Shown: positions 16,986 to 25,647, counted from the stretch's first letter. The stretch: DNA of 41,225 nt from Thermoleophilia bacterium (GCA_009694305.1 SHVL01000021.1:1-41225), one strand, 5' to 3'. Translations and numbers: made by a program. The notes: a model not told the origin generated them from the sequence alone.

Positions 16986-17849
16986 CTACAGCGCGGCGAG
17001 CCAGACGGAAAGCTCGTGAGACTCGGCTTCCGAGAGGTCACGAAGCGGCGCTCGAACATCGGGCCTGACAGGCACTCCGTGCGCTGCGAGGATGCGCTTC
17101 ATCGCAGCCTGGCGGGGAAACCTCTCGACTGCGGCCCTGAGGGCCGCGAGCGAATCAGCGCCGGCGGCACTCGGCTCGCGGACGACAGCCGCCACCTGCT
17201 CCGGAAAGGCAGCCGCAAGAGCCGACACGGCGCCTACCGCACCACCATTGATGCCCTGGTAGATGAGGGACTCGGGGCCGACAAAAACGTCGAAGCCCAG
17301 CGAAAGATACGGCTCGAACGCCTCCCACGGTGCGTCGCTCACCTTCATCCCGACGAAGTTCGATGCCGCTTCGCGCAGGTTTCTCAACACGTCGAGCCCG
17401 ATCGCATAGCCGCTCGTACGCGCAAACTCGTAGACGTAGAAGGGCAACGGCGCGCACGCGTTCGCGGCGGCGGCGAAGTGCGCAAGCTGGGCGGGCTCGT
17501 CGAGCAGAAAGTAGGGCGGTCCGATCACGGCGACCGCCGTGGCACCGGCCTCGGCGGCGTCGGCTGTGAGGAAGACCGTGTCCGCAGTCGTCTGCGCTCC
17601 GCAGTGAGCGGCGACGTCGAGCCGTCCTCGAGCCGCCTCCACGAAGAGTCGAACACCCCGCTTCCGTTCCTCGACCGAGAACAGCACACCCTCGCCGTTT
17701 GTCCCGAACGCGAGAACGCCGTCGAGTCCCGCAGAGACGTACCGCTCGACGAGCGGCCCGAACGCCTCCTCGTCGAGCTGGCCCCCTCCGGCGAGGAGGG
17801 GAGTCACCGCGGCGGCAAGCGTCCCGTGCAAGACAGAGGTGGTGGACAT
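16986..17849 (-). CDS. DapA/NanA-family class I aldolase or lyase
   Basis: 287 residues, a TIM barrel of the dihydrodipicolinate synthase / N-acetylneuraminate lyase superfamily. It has the pyruvate-binding turn as LAFGTNGEGVLFS (GTTGE in true DapA), the catalytic Tyr in PFYVYEF, and the Schiff-base Lys in FVGMKVSD. The changed turn and the absence of lysine-pathway neighbours argue against housekeeping DapA; 2-keto-acid aldolase, hydratase-aldolase or sugar-acid lyase activity is equally possible. ATG 17849 is chosen because a TAGAGT box lies 7 bases upstream. It diverges from a LiuC-like hydratase, and the two -10 boxes share bases. Confidence 0.87.
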   Translation of the reverse strand: MSTTSVLHGTLAAAVTPLLAGGGQLDEEAFGPLVERYVSAGLDGVLAFGTNGEGVLFSVEERKRGVRLFVEAARGRLDVAAHCGAQTTADTVFLTADAAEAGATAVAVIGPPYFLLDEPAQLAHFAAAANACAPLPFYVYEFARTSGYAIGLDVLRNLREAASNFVGMKVSDAPWEAFEPYLSLGFDVFVGPESLIYQGINGGAVGAVSALAAAFPEQVAAVVREPSAAGADSLAALRAAVERFPRQAAMKRILAAHGVPVRPDVRAPLRDLSEAESHELSVWLAAL

Positions 17850-17856
17850 GGCCGTG

Positions 17857-17866
17857 ACTCTAGACT
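17857..17866. promoter_or_regulatory. Overlapping divergent -10 boxes (dapA-like / liuC-like)
   Basis: TAGAGT on the minus strand (17857-17862) and TAGACT on the plus strand (17861-17866) share two bases in a TCTAGA palindrome. Each sits 7 or 8 bases before its start codon, so both genes would be leaderless and only 25 bases separate the two starts. Confidence 0.5.
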
Positions 17867-17874
17867 GCGAGGAT

Positions 17875-18636
17875 ATGGGCGCGCTACACATCGAACGGGA
17901 CGACGATGTCCTCCGGGTCACGCTGGTCCGTCCCGCGTCGCGGAATGCGTTCGACGCGACGCTGATAGAGGAGCTGGCGGAGGCATTCGTTGACGTGGGC
18001 AAAGCACGCGCCGTAGTGCTCGCAGGTGAGGGGAAGAGCTTCAGCGCGGGAGCCGACATCGAATGGATGCGGCGCTCTGCGCAACTCACACACGACGAGA
18101 ACCTCGCCGATGCCAATGCGTTCCGACGCATGCTCGACACAATCGACAGCTGCCCCGCCCCCGTGATCGCTCTCGTTCAGGGCCATGCTCTCGGCGGTGG
18201 AGCGGGGCTCGTGGCGACCGCCGATATCGCGATCGCTCACGAGCGGGCCGTCTTCGCCTTCTCGGAGGTCAAGTTCGGGATCATCCCGGCGGTGATATCT
18301 CCGTACGCGCTGCGAAAGATCGGCGAGAGCGCTGCGCGGCGGTACTTCGTCACCGGCGAGCGCTTCGACGCGGAGACCGCCCTGAGAATCGGCCTCGTTC
18401 ACGAGGTCACGGTCGATCTCGAGGGCACGCTCGAGACGATCCTCGGAGAGCTGCGAACGGCGGCCCCCCGCGCAGCACGACATGCGAAACGCCTCGTGCT
18501 CGACCGACCCGACGGGCCGGAGACCGCACGCCGTATTGCCGAACGACGAACGAGCGACGAAGGACAGGCGGGGCTACGGGCGTTCGTGGAGCGCGAACGC
18601 CCACCGTGGGCGCCTCCACCCCGGCCCGAAACGTGA
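17875..18636 (+). CDS. Enoyl-CoA hydratase/isomerase, methylglutaconyl-CoA hydratase-like
   Basis: 253 residues with the crotonase fold. The oxyanion-hole motif is GKSFSAGADIEWMRR; the SAGAD.xWM string is typical of methylglutaconyl-CoA hydratases of leucine degradation (LiuC). The second motif is ALGGGAGLVATADIAIA, where the first catalytic Glu of classical hydratases is Gly. The later SEVKFGIIPAVISPY also matches the LiuC branch and keeps the Glu. Reaction expected: hydration of a branched 2-enoyl-CoA. ATG 17875 follows TAGACT by 8 bases. The stop overlaps the EamA transporter start by four bases. No other leu/liu catabolic gene is adjacent. Confidence 0.86.
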   Translation: MGALHIERDDDVLRVTLVRPASRNAFDATLIEELAEAFVDVGKARAVVLAGEGKSFSAGADIEWMRRSAQLTHDENLADANAFRRMLDTIDSCPAPVIALVQGHALGGGAGLVATADIAIAHERAVFAFSEVKFGIIPAVISPYALRKIGESAARRYFVTGERFDAETALRIGLVHEVTVDLEGTLETILGELRTAAPRAARHAKRLVLDRPDGPETARRIAERRTSDEGQAGLRAFVERERPPWAPPPRPET

Positions 18637-19481
18637 CCGCCCTCCTCGCGTTCCTGGCTGCCACCCTCGCGGGCGGTGCAGACTTTGCCGGGGGCTACGC
18701 CTCACGCTTTGCAAACGGCATCCGGGTAGCCGTGTTCGCGCAGGTTGTCGGCCTGGCGTTCGCGCTACCGCTTGCGATCGCCTACGGCTCGGAGCGACTC
18801 GGGGCGGCGGATGTGACGTGGTCGCTCCTCGCGGGCATCGCCGCCGCCTGTGGGTTTGGCTGCTTCTACTCCGCCATGGGACGCGGCCTGATCACCGTCG
18901 TCGCCCCGGTGTCTGCCGTCATGACGGCGATAATCCCGGTCGGCTATGCCCTCGCTCGCGGTGAAAGGCCCGGCACCCCTGCCCAGATTGGCCTCGTAGT
19001 CGCACTCGTTGCGGTTATCGTCGTCTCGGTCGCACCGGGGAAGCAAGATGCCGCTGCCGGAGCACTCGACCGCGGCGTGCTTGCCCTTTCCCTCGCGAGC
19101 GGCCTGTTCTTCGGACTCTTCCTGATCGCATTCTCGCGGGTCTCGGAGCAGGCGGGCATGTGGCCCGTCACGCTCGAACGCCTCGCTGCTGCCGCAACCC
19201 TGGTCGTGCTCGCTCTCGCACTGACGCGCGGGCCGGTCGAGGGGGTTCGCCGCCTGCTCCCCTACGTACTCGCAATCGGGGCAATCGACCTGATTGCATC
19301 GGTGCTTGTGTTGCTGGCATTGCAGCGTGGGCCCGTGGCAATCGCGTCGGTCTTCGCGTCCCTGTACCCCGTCACGACGGTGCTGCTCGCAGGTGCCATC
19401 CTGCGCGAACGGCTTTCGCGACTGCAGTACGTGGGCGTTGTCTGCGCACTCGTTGCCGTCGCGGTCGTCTCGTCGGGATAG
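18633..19481 (+). CDS. EamA/DMT-family transporter
   Basis: 282 residues with about ten hydrophobic helices in two EamA halves (first half TALLAFLAATLAGGADFAGG..., second half beginning GVLALSLASGLFFGLFLIAF). The second repeat carries the family's typical PVAIASVFASLYPVTTVLLA and ILRERLSRLQYVGVV. These proteins export amino acids, nucleosides or other small metabolites from the cytoplasm; the substrate cannot be read. GTG 18633 overlaps the hydratase stop (GTGA), so translation is coupled. GTG 18606 is a possible earlier start. Confidence 0.9.
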   Translation: MTALLAFLAATLAGGADFAGGYASRFANGIRVAVFAQVVGLAFALPLAIAYGSERLGAADVTWSLLAGIAAACGFGCFYSAMGRGLITVVAPVSAVMTAIIPVGYALARGERPGTPAQIGLVVALVAVIVVSVAPGKQDAAAGALDRGVLALSLASGLFFGLFLIAFSRVSEQAGMWPVTLERLAAAATLVVLALALTRGPVEGVRRLLPYVLAIGAIDLIASVLVLLALQRGPVAIASVFASLYPVTTVLLAGAILRERLSRLQYVGVVCALVAVAVVSSG

Positions 19482-19590
19482 CCGTCCGAGACCTATCGCT
19501 CTCGAGGCCACAGAGTGGAGATGGAGATGGCTGTACCGGCGCCCGTTGCGACGACCATGTCGGCACAGAGGTGCTTCGCGTGCAACCCGA

Positions 19591-19968
19591 CTACACCGCC
19601 GCGGCCTCGTTGCCCTCGACTGCCCGTAGGAGCCTCCCGACCGCGACATTGACGAGCCACATCACAATCACGGCGCCGACATACGTCCAGAAGCCGTCGA
19701 TCGAGAAGTGCGGCACGACCCAGACGGTGAACGCGAGGATCGCGACGTTGACGAAGAAGTAGGCGACGCCGAAGGTGAGGATGATCAGCGGGATCGCGAT
19801 GAACGTCAGCAGCGGCTTCAGAAACACGTTCGCGAGGCTGAACACCGCTCCCGCGAGCAGAAGCGGCCACCACCACTCGATCATGAAGCCGGAGAACACC
19901 CAGCCGGCCACGATCAGCGCCAGCACATTGGCGCCCCAGGCGACCAGAAGGCGGACGGCGAGATACAT
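19591..19968 (-). CDS. Phage-holin-4/YvlD-like four-helix membrane protein
   Basis: 125 residues, four predicted transmembrane segments (LLVAWGANVLALIVAGWVF; WWPLLLAGAVFSLANVFLKP; LTFIAIPLIILTFGVAYFFV; FWTYVGAVIVMWLVNVAVG). The N-terminal arrangement and the NxFLKPLLTFIAIPLIILTFG signature match the phage-holin-family-4 / YvlD proteins, which are chromosomal membrane proteins despite the name. Function unresolved; some members are tied to envelope stress. Last of a three-gene minus-strand set (MFS, SCP2, this gene) with gaps of 40 and 32 bases. Confidence 0.85.
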   Translation of the reverse strand: MYLAVRLLVAWGANVLALIVAGWVFSGFMIEWWWPLLLAGAVFSLANVFLKPLLTFIAIPLIILTFGVAYFFVNVAILAFTVWVVPHFSIDGFWTYVGAVIVMWLVNVAVGRLLRAVEGNEAAAV

Positions 19969-20000
19969 CTGTGGCGAGTCTCCCCTGCTGCCGGGACGTT

Positions 20001-20303
20001 CTAGAACAGCTTCTGCAGCTTCAGTGCGACACCCATATCTCCCTTGATCTTCAGTTTGCCGGTCATGTAGGCCGTGGTCGGGTTGGCGCCGCCGCTGGCA
20101 ATCTTCAGCAGCGTCTTCTCGCTCATGGAGAGCGTGCAGTCGGGCTCCTGGCTCCCCTCGACGACCGATACGACGCCGTCTGTGACGATCACCGTCCAGA
20201 TACCAACGTCGGTGACATCGAAGGCGAAGCTGTTGTTCACGCCCACGGTCTTGGCCGGGTCTACCTTCGAGGGCAGCGCGTCGAAGAACTCCTGCACGGT
20301 CAT
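20001..20303 (-). CDS. SCP2 sterol-binding-domain protein
   Basis: 100 residues, one SCP2 domain. It starts MTVQEFFDALPSKVDP and contains SFAFDVTDVGIWTVIVTDG, then PDCTLSMSEKTLLKIASGG and finally AYMTGKLKIKGDMGVALKL, the ligand-tunnel signature of the family. These small cytosolic proteins bind lipids or acyl-CoA-like ligands. ATG 20303 is preferred over the longer frame to 20390 because GGGAGA stands 4-5 bases upstream and because the longer version would run back to within 4 bases of the MFS stop reading frame (20344) with overlap. Confidence 0.9.
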   Translation of the reverse strand: MTVQEFFDALPSKVDPAKTVGVNNSFAFDVTDVGIWTVIVTDGVVSVVEGSQEPDCTLSMSEKTLLKIASGGANPTTAYMTGKLKIKGDMGVALKLQKLF

Positions 20304-20343
20304 TGGATCTCCCTGGGCGAACGGTTGGCCTGCATTGACAACG

Positions 20344-21543
20344 TCAGTCGAGTAGAGGGTATCCGGACGACGGAGCCGACGCAACAGCACCCGGTGCCCC
20401 GGGGTCGGGAAGGAACAGGCACGGGACGACGCCGAGCAAGGGTGCGAGGGCGCAGCAGACGAGTGCCGTCTTCAGGTCAACGACATCGGCGATGGCGCCG
20501 AGGGCGACGGCGGCAAGCCCGCCGAGACCCATCGCAAGGCCGATCGAGAGCCCGGAAGCCATGCCGACATGCCGGGGGAGATACATCTGACTCAGCACCA
20601 TCGTGAGGCCAAAGGTGCCAACAACGCAGGTGCCGACCACCATGAGCGCCATGACGCCCGCAACACCCCCGACGAAAACGAAGACGAGGATCATCGGCGC
20701 CAGCACAGCCTGGGCAACAAGTAGCGTTCGCCGGATGCCCACCCGGTCTGCGATCGGTCCGAGCAGAAGCGTTCCCGCCGCACCGGCGAACAGCATCAGG
20801 GCCAGCAGACGGGCTCCGTCGGCCGCCGAGTTCCCGAGCGAGACGACCCAGAGCGGCACGAAGGTAAGGAGACCAAACCAGGCAACGCTGCGCAGTCCGA
20901 TCACGCTCGTCAGGATCAACATCGCACACACGTCGTCTCTCCCCTCCACGACGCCGCCACCGGTTTCGCGCTCCGCGCGCAGGCGCGAGAGATACGGGAG
21001 TGCCGCGAGCACGGCCAAGGAGGCCAGGATGACGGGCACGGAGGCCAGAAGACCTCCAGGGCCCAGACCGAGCCAGAGAACGAGCGGCGTGACGACGACG
21101 GGACCGAGGGCGTAGCCGGTGTTGCCACCGATGTTGAAGAGGGACATGCCACTCGCACGCCTGTGCCCGCTCGCGAAGACCGCGCACTTTGCCCCCTCGG
21201 GATGAAAGCCGGCAATGCCGAGGCCCGACAGGAACAGGAGAACGAGGAGCAGGCCGTAGCTCGGGGCGACCGCCGCGAGACCGATCCCTACTCCGGCGAG
21301 CGCAACCCCCCCAGGCAGGAGCCAGAGTGCACCCCGGCGGTCCGACCAGAGCCCGAACAGAGGTTGCGTGAGCGACGACGAGGCGAGGACGGCAAGCACG
21401 AGAACGGCGGTGAGCGTATAGCTGAGGTCGAACTTCAGCGCGAAGAAGGGCAGCAGCGCCGGCACGCTCCCGGATGCGAAGTCCGACGCGAGATGCCCAC
21501 CGGACAGCGTCGTCATTCCCCTGCGGTCGATGGACTGGCTCAT
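20344..21543 (-). CDS. MFS transporter, fosmidomycin-resistance (Fsr)-like
   Basis: 399 residues, twelve hydrophobic helices. The central region has GIAGFHPEGAKCAVFASGHR and SLFNIGGNTGYALGPV, both close to the Fsr branch (FHPEAA and NxGxxxGP), and two cytoplasmic loops with DRRGA and DRVGIRR (motif A type). Drug or small-molecule efflux is expected; fosmidomycin itself is only the family name. ATG 21543 follows a TAGACT box by 6 bases and is leaderless. It diverges from a DrrAB exporter, so two efflux systems share one intergenic region. Confidence 0.88.
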   Translation of the reverse strand: MSQSIDRRGMTTLSGGHLASDFASGSVPALLPFFALKFDLSYTLTAVLVLAVLASSSLTQPLFGLWSDRRGALWLLPGGVALAGVGIGLAAVAPSYGLLLVLLFLSGLGIAGFHPEGAKCAVFASGHRRASGMSLFNIGGNTGYALGPVVVTPLVLWLGLGPGGLLASVPVILASLAVLAALPYLSRLRAERETGGGVVEGRDDVCAMLILTSVIGLRSVAWFGLLTFVPLWVVSLGNSAADGARLLALMLFAGAAGTLLLGPIADRVGIRRTLLVAQAVLAPMILVFVFVGGVAGVMALMVVGTCVVGTFGLTMVLSQMYLPRHVGMASGLSIGLAMGLGGLAAVALGAIADVVDLKTALVCCALAPLLGVVPCLFLPDPGAPGAVASAPSSGYPLLD

Positions 21544-21549
21544 ACTCCC

Positions 21550-21555
21550 AGTCTA
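21550..21555 (-). promoter_or_regulatory. -10 box for the Fsr-like gene
   Basis: TAGACT on the minus strand, 6 bases before ATG 21543. Confidence 0.5.
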
Positions 21556-21578
21556 GGCCCCACACGCCCCTCCACAGC

Positions 21579-21584
21579 TAGCTT
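21579..21584 (+). promoter_or_regulatory. -10 box for the DrrA-like gene
   Basis: TAGCTT on the plus strand, 6 bases before ATG 21591; a divergent partner to the Fsr-like promoter. Confidence 0.4.
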
Positions 21585-21590
21585 GACAGC

Positions 21591-22583
21591 ATGGCGATGA
21601 TCGAAACAGAGGGACTCGTGAAGGTGTACCACTCGCGTGGGAGCGAGGTACGCGCGCTCGACGGCCTCGATCTCGAGGTACGGGAGGGAACGGTGCTCGG
21701 CCTCCTCGGGCCAAACGGTGCCGGCAAGACGACGACGGTGCGGATCCTCGCCACTCTCCTGCGCGCGGATGCGGGGCGTGCAACCATCGCAGGGCTCGAT
21801 GTTGCGCGCGACGCACAGGCGGTGCGCCGCCTGATCGGCCTCTCCGGCCAGTACGCGGCGATCGACGAGAACCTCACCGGGCGCGAGAACCTCTGGATGT
21901 TCGGGCGCCTGTACCAGATCGGGTCTGCCGCCGCAAAGCGGCGCGCAACCGAACTGCTCGTACAGTTCGATCTCGAGAACGCAGGCGACCGCGTGGCCAA
22001 GACCTACTCCGGCGGGATGCGTCGTCGCCTCGACCTCGCAGCCGCGTTGATCGGCAGGCCTACGTTGCTCTTCCTCGATGAGCCAACAACCGGACTCGAC
22101 CCACGTAGCCGCCTCGGCATGTGGGACGTCATCCGGGGTCAGGTGCGAGCCGGGACAACGGTACTCCTGACAACACAGTATCTGGAGGAAGCGGACGCAC
22201 TCGCAGACGAGATAGCCGTGGTAGATGCGGGCAAGATCATCGCGCGTGGGACGGCCGACGAGCTGAAGACGCAGGTCGGTGGCGAGCGGATCGAGATAGT
22301 CGTCCACGACCGTGACCTCCTGCACCGTGCGGCACAGGTCGCGGCCCCGGACGGCTCCGCCACGGTGGACGAGCACACCCGGCGGCTGACCGTTACAGCC
22401 GAGGGCGGCGCACAGCAACTCGTCGATGTGGTGCTCCGCCTCGGTGAGGCACAGATCCGCGTCGATGATGTCGGCCTTCGACGCCCGACGCTCGACGACG
22501 TCTTCCTGGCACTCACGGGCCACGCGGCAGAGCGTCCGGCGACCGACGACGAGACTACGACGGCCCGGAAGAAGGGCCGATGA
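21591..22583 (+). CDS. ABC transporter ATP-binding protein, DrrA type
   Basis: 330 residues. Walker A GPNGAGKTTT is near residue 42, Q-loop LSGQYAAIDENLTG, ABC signature YSGGMRRRLDLAAAL, and Walker B LLFLDEPTTGLDP followed by the H-loop-like TTQYLEEADAL, where Gln replaces the usual His as in the DrrA/daunorubicin-resistance branch. A C-terminal extension after about residue 230 (DELKTQVGG, RRPTLDDVFLALTG) is also typical. Powers drug or lipid export together with the next gene, which starts at overlapping ATGA (22580). Confidence 0.95.
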   Translation: MAMIETEGLVKVYHSRGSEVRALDGLDLEVREGTVLGLLGPNGAGKTTTVRILATLLRADAGRATIAGLDVARDAQAVRRLIGLSGQYAAIDENLTGRENLWMFGRLYQIGSAAAKRRATELLVQFDLENAGDRVAKTYSGGMRRRLDLAAALIGRPTLLFLDEPTTGLDPRSRLGMWDVIRGQVRAGTTVLLTTQYLEEADALADEIAVVDAGKIIARGTADELKTQVGGERIEIVVHDRDLLHRAAQVAAPDGSATVDEHTRRLTVTAEGGAQQLVDVVLRLGEAQIRVDDVGLRRPTLDDVFLALTGHAAERPATDDETTTARKKGR

Positions 22584-23377
22584 GCCGCCTACGGAACGCC
22601 GTCGCCGACGGCATCGTGATCAGCTGGCGTAACCTCAAGCGGGTACCACGCATCCCGGAGCTCGCCATCTTCGCGATCCTCCAGTCGATCATGTTCGTAC
22701 TGCTGTTCGCGTTCGTGTTCGGTGGGGCGATCCCCCTTCCCGGTGGGGGCTCCTACCGCGAGTTCCTGATGCCCGGCATCTTCGTCCAGACCCTCGCTTT
22801 CGCCGCGATCACGACGGCGGTCTCGATCGCCGACGACATGACCAAGGGGCTGATCGACCGCTTCCGTTCGCTGCCAATGGCGCGTTCGGCCGTACTCAGC
22901 GGCCGCACGTTCGCCGACATCCTCTACAACATCGGGATCCTCGCTGTCCTGATGGTGACCGGCCTCGCGATCGGCTGGCGCGTGAACGACGGCGTCCTCG
23001 ACTTCTTCGCCGGAGTCGTCCTGCTCCTCTTCTTCACGTATGCGATGGCCTGGATCGGCGTCTTCCTCGGACTCTCCGTCCCTACGGTCGAGGTGGCACA
23101 ACAGGTCGGATTCCTCGTCATCTTCCCGGTCACCTTTCTCTCGAACGCTTTCGTACCGACAGAGACGCTCCCGGCTGTCCTGCAGCCGATTGCCGAGTGG
23201 AATCCCGTGAGCTCGCTGACGGGAGCCACCCGCGAGCTGTTTGGCAACCCGAACCCGTTCATCTCGGACTCCTTCCCCGGGCTTCACCCCATCCTGATGT
23301 CGGTCGTCTGGACGGTCACGCTGCTCGCGATCTTCATGCCGCTTGCGATTCGCAAATACCGCGCAATCGACGGCTGA
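22580..23377 (+). CDS. ABC-2 type permease, DrrB type
   Basis: 265 residues with six hydrophobic segments. The family string IRYREFLMPGIFVQ appears as GGSYREFLMPGIFVQ, followed by DMTKGLIDRFRSLPMARSAV, the classic ABC-2 cytoplasmic loop. Near the C-terminus NPVSSLTGATRELFGNP is also typical of DrrB. Forms the membrane channel for the preceding ATPase; exports an unknown substrate. ATG 22580 overlaps the ATPase stop by four bases. Confidence 0.94.
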   Translation: MSRLRNAVADGIVISWRNLKRVPRIPELAIFAILQSIMFVLLFAFVFGGAIPLPGGGSYREFLMPGIFVQTLAFAAITTAVSIADDMTKGLIDRFRSLPMARSAVLSGRTFADILYNIGILAVLMVTGLAIGWRVNDGVLDFFAGVVLLLFFTYAMAWIGVFLGLSVPTVEVAQQVGFLVIFPVTFLSNAFVPTETLPAVLQPIAEWNPVSSLTGATRELFGNPNPFISDSFPGLHPILMSVVWTVTLLAIFMPLAIRKYRAIDG

Positions 23378-23410
23378 GACGGAGAAGCGCCGACGGCCCG
23401 CTACCATCGA

Positions 23411-23460
23411 CCCGGATGTGGCGGGACACGGATCTCCGCTCCCGGATGTGGCGGGACACG
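23411..23460 (+). repeat. Exact 20-base direct repeat
   Basis: The 20 bases at 23411-23430 (starting CCCGGATGTGG, ending GGGACACG) recur exactly at 23441-23460, separated by ten bases. They lie in the 161-base gap between the ABC permease and the YcnI-like gene. Both copies fall in the frame of the YcnI-like gene and would read MWRDT, but that extension carries no signal peptide. Confidence 0.7.
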
Positions 23461-23538
23461 CCTCGCGGGTATGACTCCACACCCTTCTTGCCCATCCGAA
23501 AAGCAGCAGGCCGTCACCCTGTCCAGCCTCGACCCTTG

Positions 23539-24069
23539 ATGAGAGGGATGCTCGCCGGTCTGGCAGCCGCGCTGCTCCTTCCCGCGGCGGCCGCTGCACA
23601 TGTCACGATCTCGCCCCCGTTTGTCGAGGACGGCGTCGAGACGGAGATCACGCTCAAGGTCCCGAACGAGCGTCCTCCCCACGCCACCGTCGTCGTCCGC
23701 GTCACAACGCCCTCCGGCATCTCGATCGTGTCGGCCGCAACCCCAACAGGCTGGAAGGCAGCGGTCGACGGCTCCACCGCGACGTGGTCAGGCGGGCGTC
23801 TCGAAGGACGCGAGGCTCTCGTCTTCCCGCTCCGGATCGTGGCGAACGTGCGCGCAGGAACATTCACCGTGAAGGCGGGGCAGGGCTACGACGATGGCGC
23901 GACCGTCCGCTGGACGTCCGACCTGAGCGTCCTTCCGGCGACCGGCACGGCCTCCCCAGACCAACGGCCCTGGACCGCGATCGCAGCAGCCGCCGTCGGG
24001 GTTGTCGTGATCGCCGGAAGCTTCATCGGTCTGCGCTCTCTTCGCCGGAGGCCACGCCGCGAGACATAG
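23539..24069 (+). CDS. YcnI-like (DUF1775) copper-site membrane protein
   Basis: 176 residues. Signal peptide GMLAGLAAALLLPAAAAA is followed directly by HVTISPPF, placing a His at the mature N-terminus. This is the hallmark of YcnI proteins, which bind copper with that His. The Glu (VPNERPPH) and Trp (ATVRWTSD) partners also have candidates. A C-terminal transmembrane helix (IAAAAVGVVVIAGSFIGL) and a basic tail anchor it. ATG 23539 is chosen since it gives a proper signal peptide; a longer in-frame extension through the 20-base repeats is doubtful. No copper transporter (ycnJ) or YcnK is adjacent, so the copper role is family inference. Confidence 0.88.
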   Translation: MRGMLAGLAAALLLPAAAAAHVTISPPFVEDGVETEITLKVPNERPPHATVVVRVTTPSGISIVSAATPTGWKAAVDGSTATWSGGRLEGREALVFPLRIVANVRAGTFTVKAGQGYDDGATVRWTSDLSVLPATGTASPDQRPWTAIAAAAVGVVVIAGSFIGLRSLRRRPRRET

Positions 24070-24124
24070 GTGAATCAGGCGAGCCCGATGAGCCTCCAAG
24101 GTCGGGTGGCCCCTCCAGGGGCGG

Positions 24125-25462
24125 CTACGGGGAGATGGTGATTGGTATTCGGACGAGGTCGCGATCGAGAGTCTGCCCGCAGTTGGTGTAGTGGAAGAGC
24201 GTGTAGTACAGATACGGCTTCCCACCCACTGTCTCGAAGTTCCGTGAGGTGCTGGCGGGATCGATGAGCGACGGATACGCGATCGGATCTCTATCACCGC
24301 ATTGGTAATCCCATGTCACCTGTGCCGGGAAGAAGAGGACAGGGGGACTCCAGTTGATGAGATCGGGCGACAGCGAGACGTAGGCGCCGTCAATCGCCTG
24401 TCCGACCCAGAGCCACTGGCGTGCGACCGTGCTGTAGGTGATACTGCCCGGCTGCATGTCGCCTGGGCCGGCGTGCTGGAGCAGCGTGCACAGATGTGCG
24501 TTCGGATCGTCCAGCGAGCGATACGGATCGATGAAGCTCGTGTCGAAGCTGCGACCGCCTGACCAACCGCGCCACGAGGTCGGATCGGCCAGGTTCCGGG
24601 TGCGGATCAGGCAGGTGCCGACACGGGGTCCGCTGAGGTTCAGGTAGACGAGCGCGTAGTAGTAGTTGTCGGCCGCATTGTGGACGATGTTGCTCGGCGT
24701 GAAGATGCCGAGCGGCCCCCTGTCAGGCACGTAGCGGTACGGCGCGCTCGCGACGACATGCGGCTGCGGCTGATCGAAATAAGTCGCACCGCCGTCGGTG
24801 GATACTGCGAGCGTTATTGCGTTGTACAAACAGGCGGGCGTGTACCAGGACTGGCTGCTCGGGCATTGGCCGGGGTGCTCCCAGCCGTGGTACTCGTCAT
24901 GCAGCAGCGCGTAGATCGTCTGACCGTCATTCGTGTAGGTCGAGCCGATCCACTCGCTGTCAGCGAATGCGGCCGGATCGGGATCGAAGTGCGAGGCGAG
25001 TACGACCGAGCACTCGTGGCTCAGGTGATTTAGGTCGGGGCCAACGGAGCGGCGATTTATGAAGTGGGCTGCGATCAGTTGCACGCGGCCGTCGGCCCCG
25101 CGGAACGCCCGTGCAGGCGCGTCGGGAATGTCGAGATCTTCGCAGCGATCGTTCGTCCAGTCGAACACGACCTGCGGCGGGCCCGTGATCGACAGCGTCA
25201 CATATCGCGGCGCCGGCTTCGGCCGTGTCAGACGACCCGTTGCATGGCAATGGAAGCCGTAGCGGTGATACCGGCCATCGAGTGAGCGCTTACAGGACTG
25301 GCCGACCTTCAGACACACGCGCTTGCCGCGGATCACGGCAGCAACAGAACCCTTCTTGCAGGCGGCCGAAGACACCAGGCGAGCGGCGTCCGAACCGGAA
25401 CCGACCGCGAAGCCCGACAGCACCGCAACGATAACAACCCCGACCATGAACAACCGACGCAT
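24125..25462 (-). CDS. Secreted protein with Cys-rich N-module and propeller-like domain (intact paralogue)
   Basis: 445 residues. Signal peptide MRRLFMVGVVIVAVLSGFAV, then a Cys-containing module (GKRVCLKVGQSC, YHRYGFHC), a linker rich in Pro, and a long domain with repeated strand motifs such as FDWTNDRCEDLDIPDAPARA, DPDPAAFADSEWIGS and DPNAHLCTLLQHAG, ending SRNFETVGGKPYLYYTLFHY. The pattern of short beta segments with Asp boxes and aromatic ends resembles a five-bladed glycosidase/sialidase-type propeller, but no catalytic triad is assigned. A paralogue lies back to back at 25648-26985. GAGGAGCG precedes ATG 25462 by about 7 bases. Exported protein of unknown function. Confidence 0.8.
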   Translation of the reverse strand: MRRLFMVGVVIVAVLSGFAVGSGSDAARLVSSAACKKGSVAAVIRGKRVCLKVGQSCKRSLDGRYHRYGFHCHATGRLTRPKPAPRYVTLSITGPPQVVFDWTNDRCEDLDIPDAPARAFRGADGRVQLIAAHFINRRSVGPDLNHLSHECSVVLASHFDPDPAAFADSEWIGSTYTNDGQTIYALLHDEYHGWEHPGQCPSSQSWYTPACLYNAITLAVSTDGGATYFDQPQPHVVASAPYRYVPDRGPLGIFTPSNIVHNAADNYYYALVYLNLSGPRVGTCLIRTRNLADPTSWRGWSGGRSFDTSFIDPYRSLDDPNAHLCTLLQHAGPGDMQPGSITYSTVARQWLWVGQAIDGAYVSLSPDLINWSPPVLFFPAQVTWDYQCGDRDPIAYPSLIDPASTSRNFETVGGKPYLYYTLFHYTNCGQTLDRDLVRIPITISP

Positions 25463-25647
25463 CAGGCGCTCCTCTCAACCGAGGGCTGGCAGGCCACCTG
25501 CCGGTGGCGCATCGCCCTCGCAGCGAACACTATCCTCCGTTCGTTTACGTTCGTCAAGCCCCGAGAATGACAATGTGTCACCCGTGCAGCACGACAGTGG
25601 CAATCGGGCGAACCCTGGCGTACCGTTGTCGTCGAGATGAAAGCCTG

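Noticed and set aside
19591-19968. Prophage remnant suggested by the holin-family match
   Set aside because: The family is mostly chromosomal membrane proteins; no lysin, capsid, integrase or att-like repeat is near.
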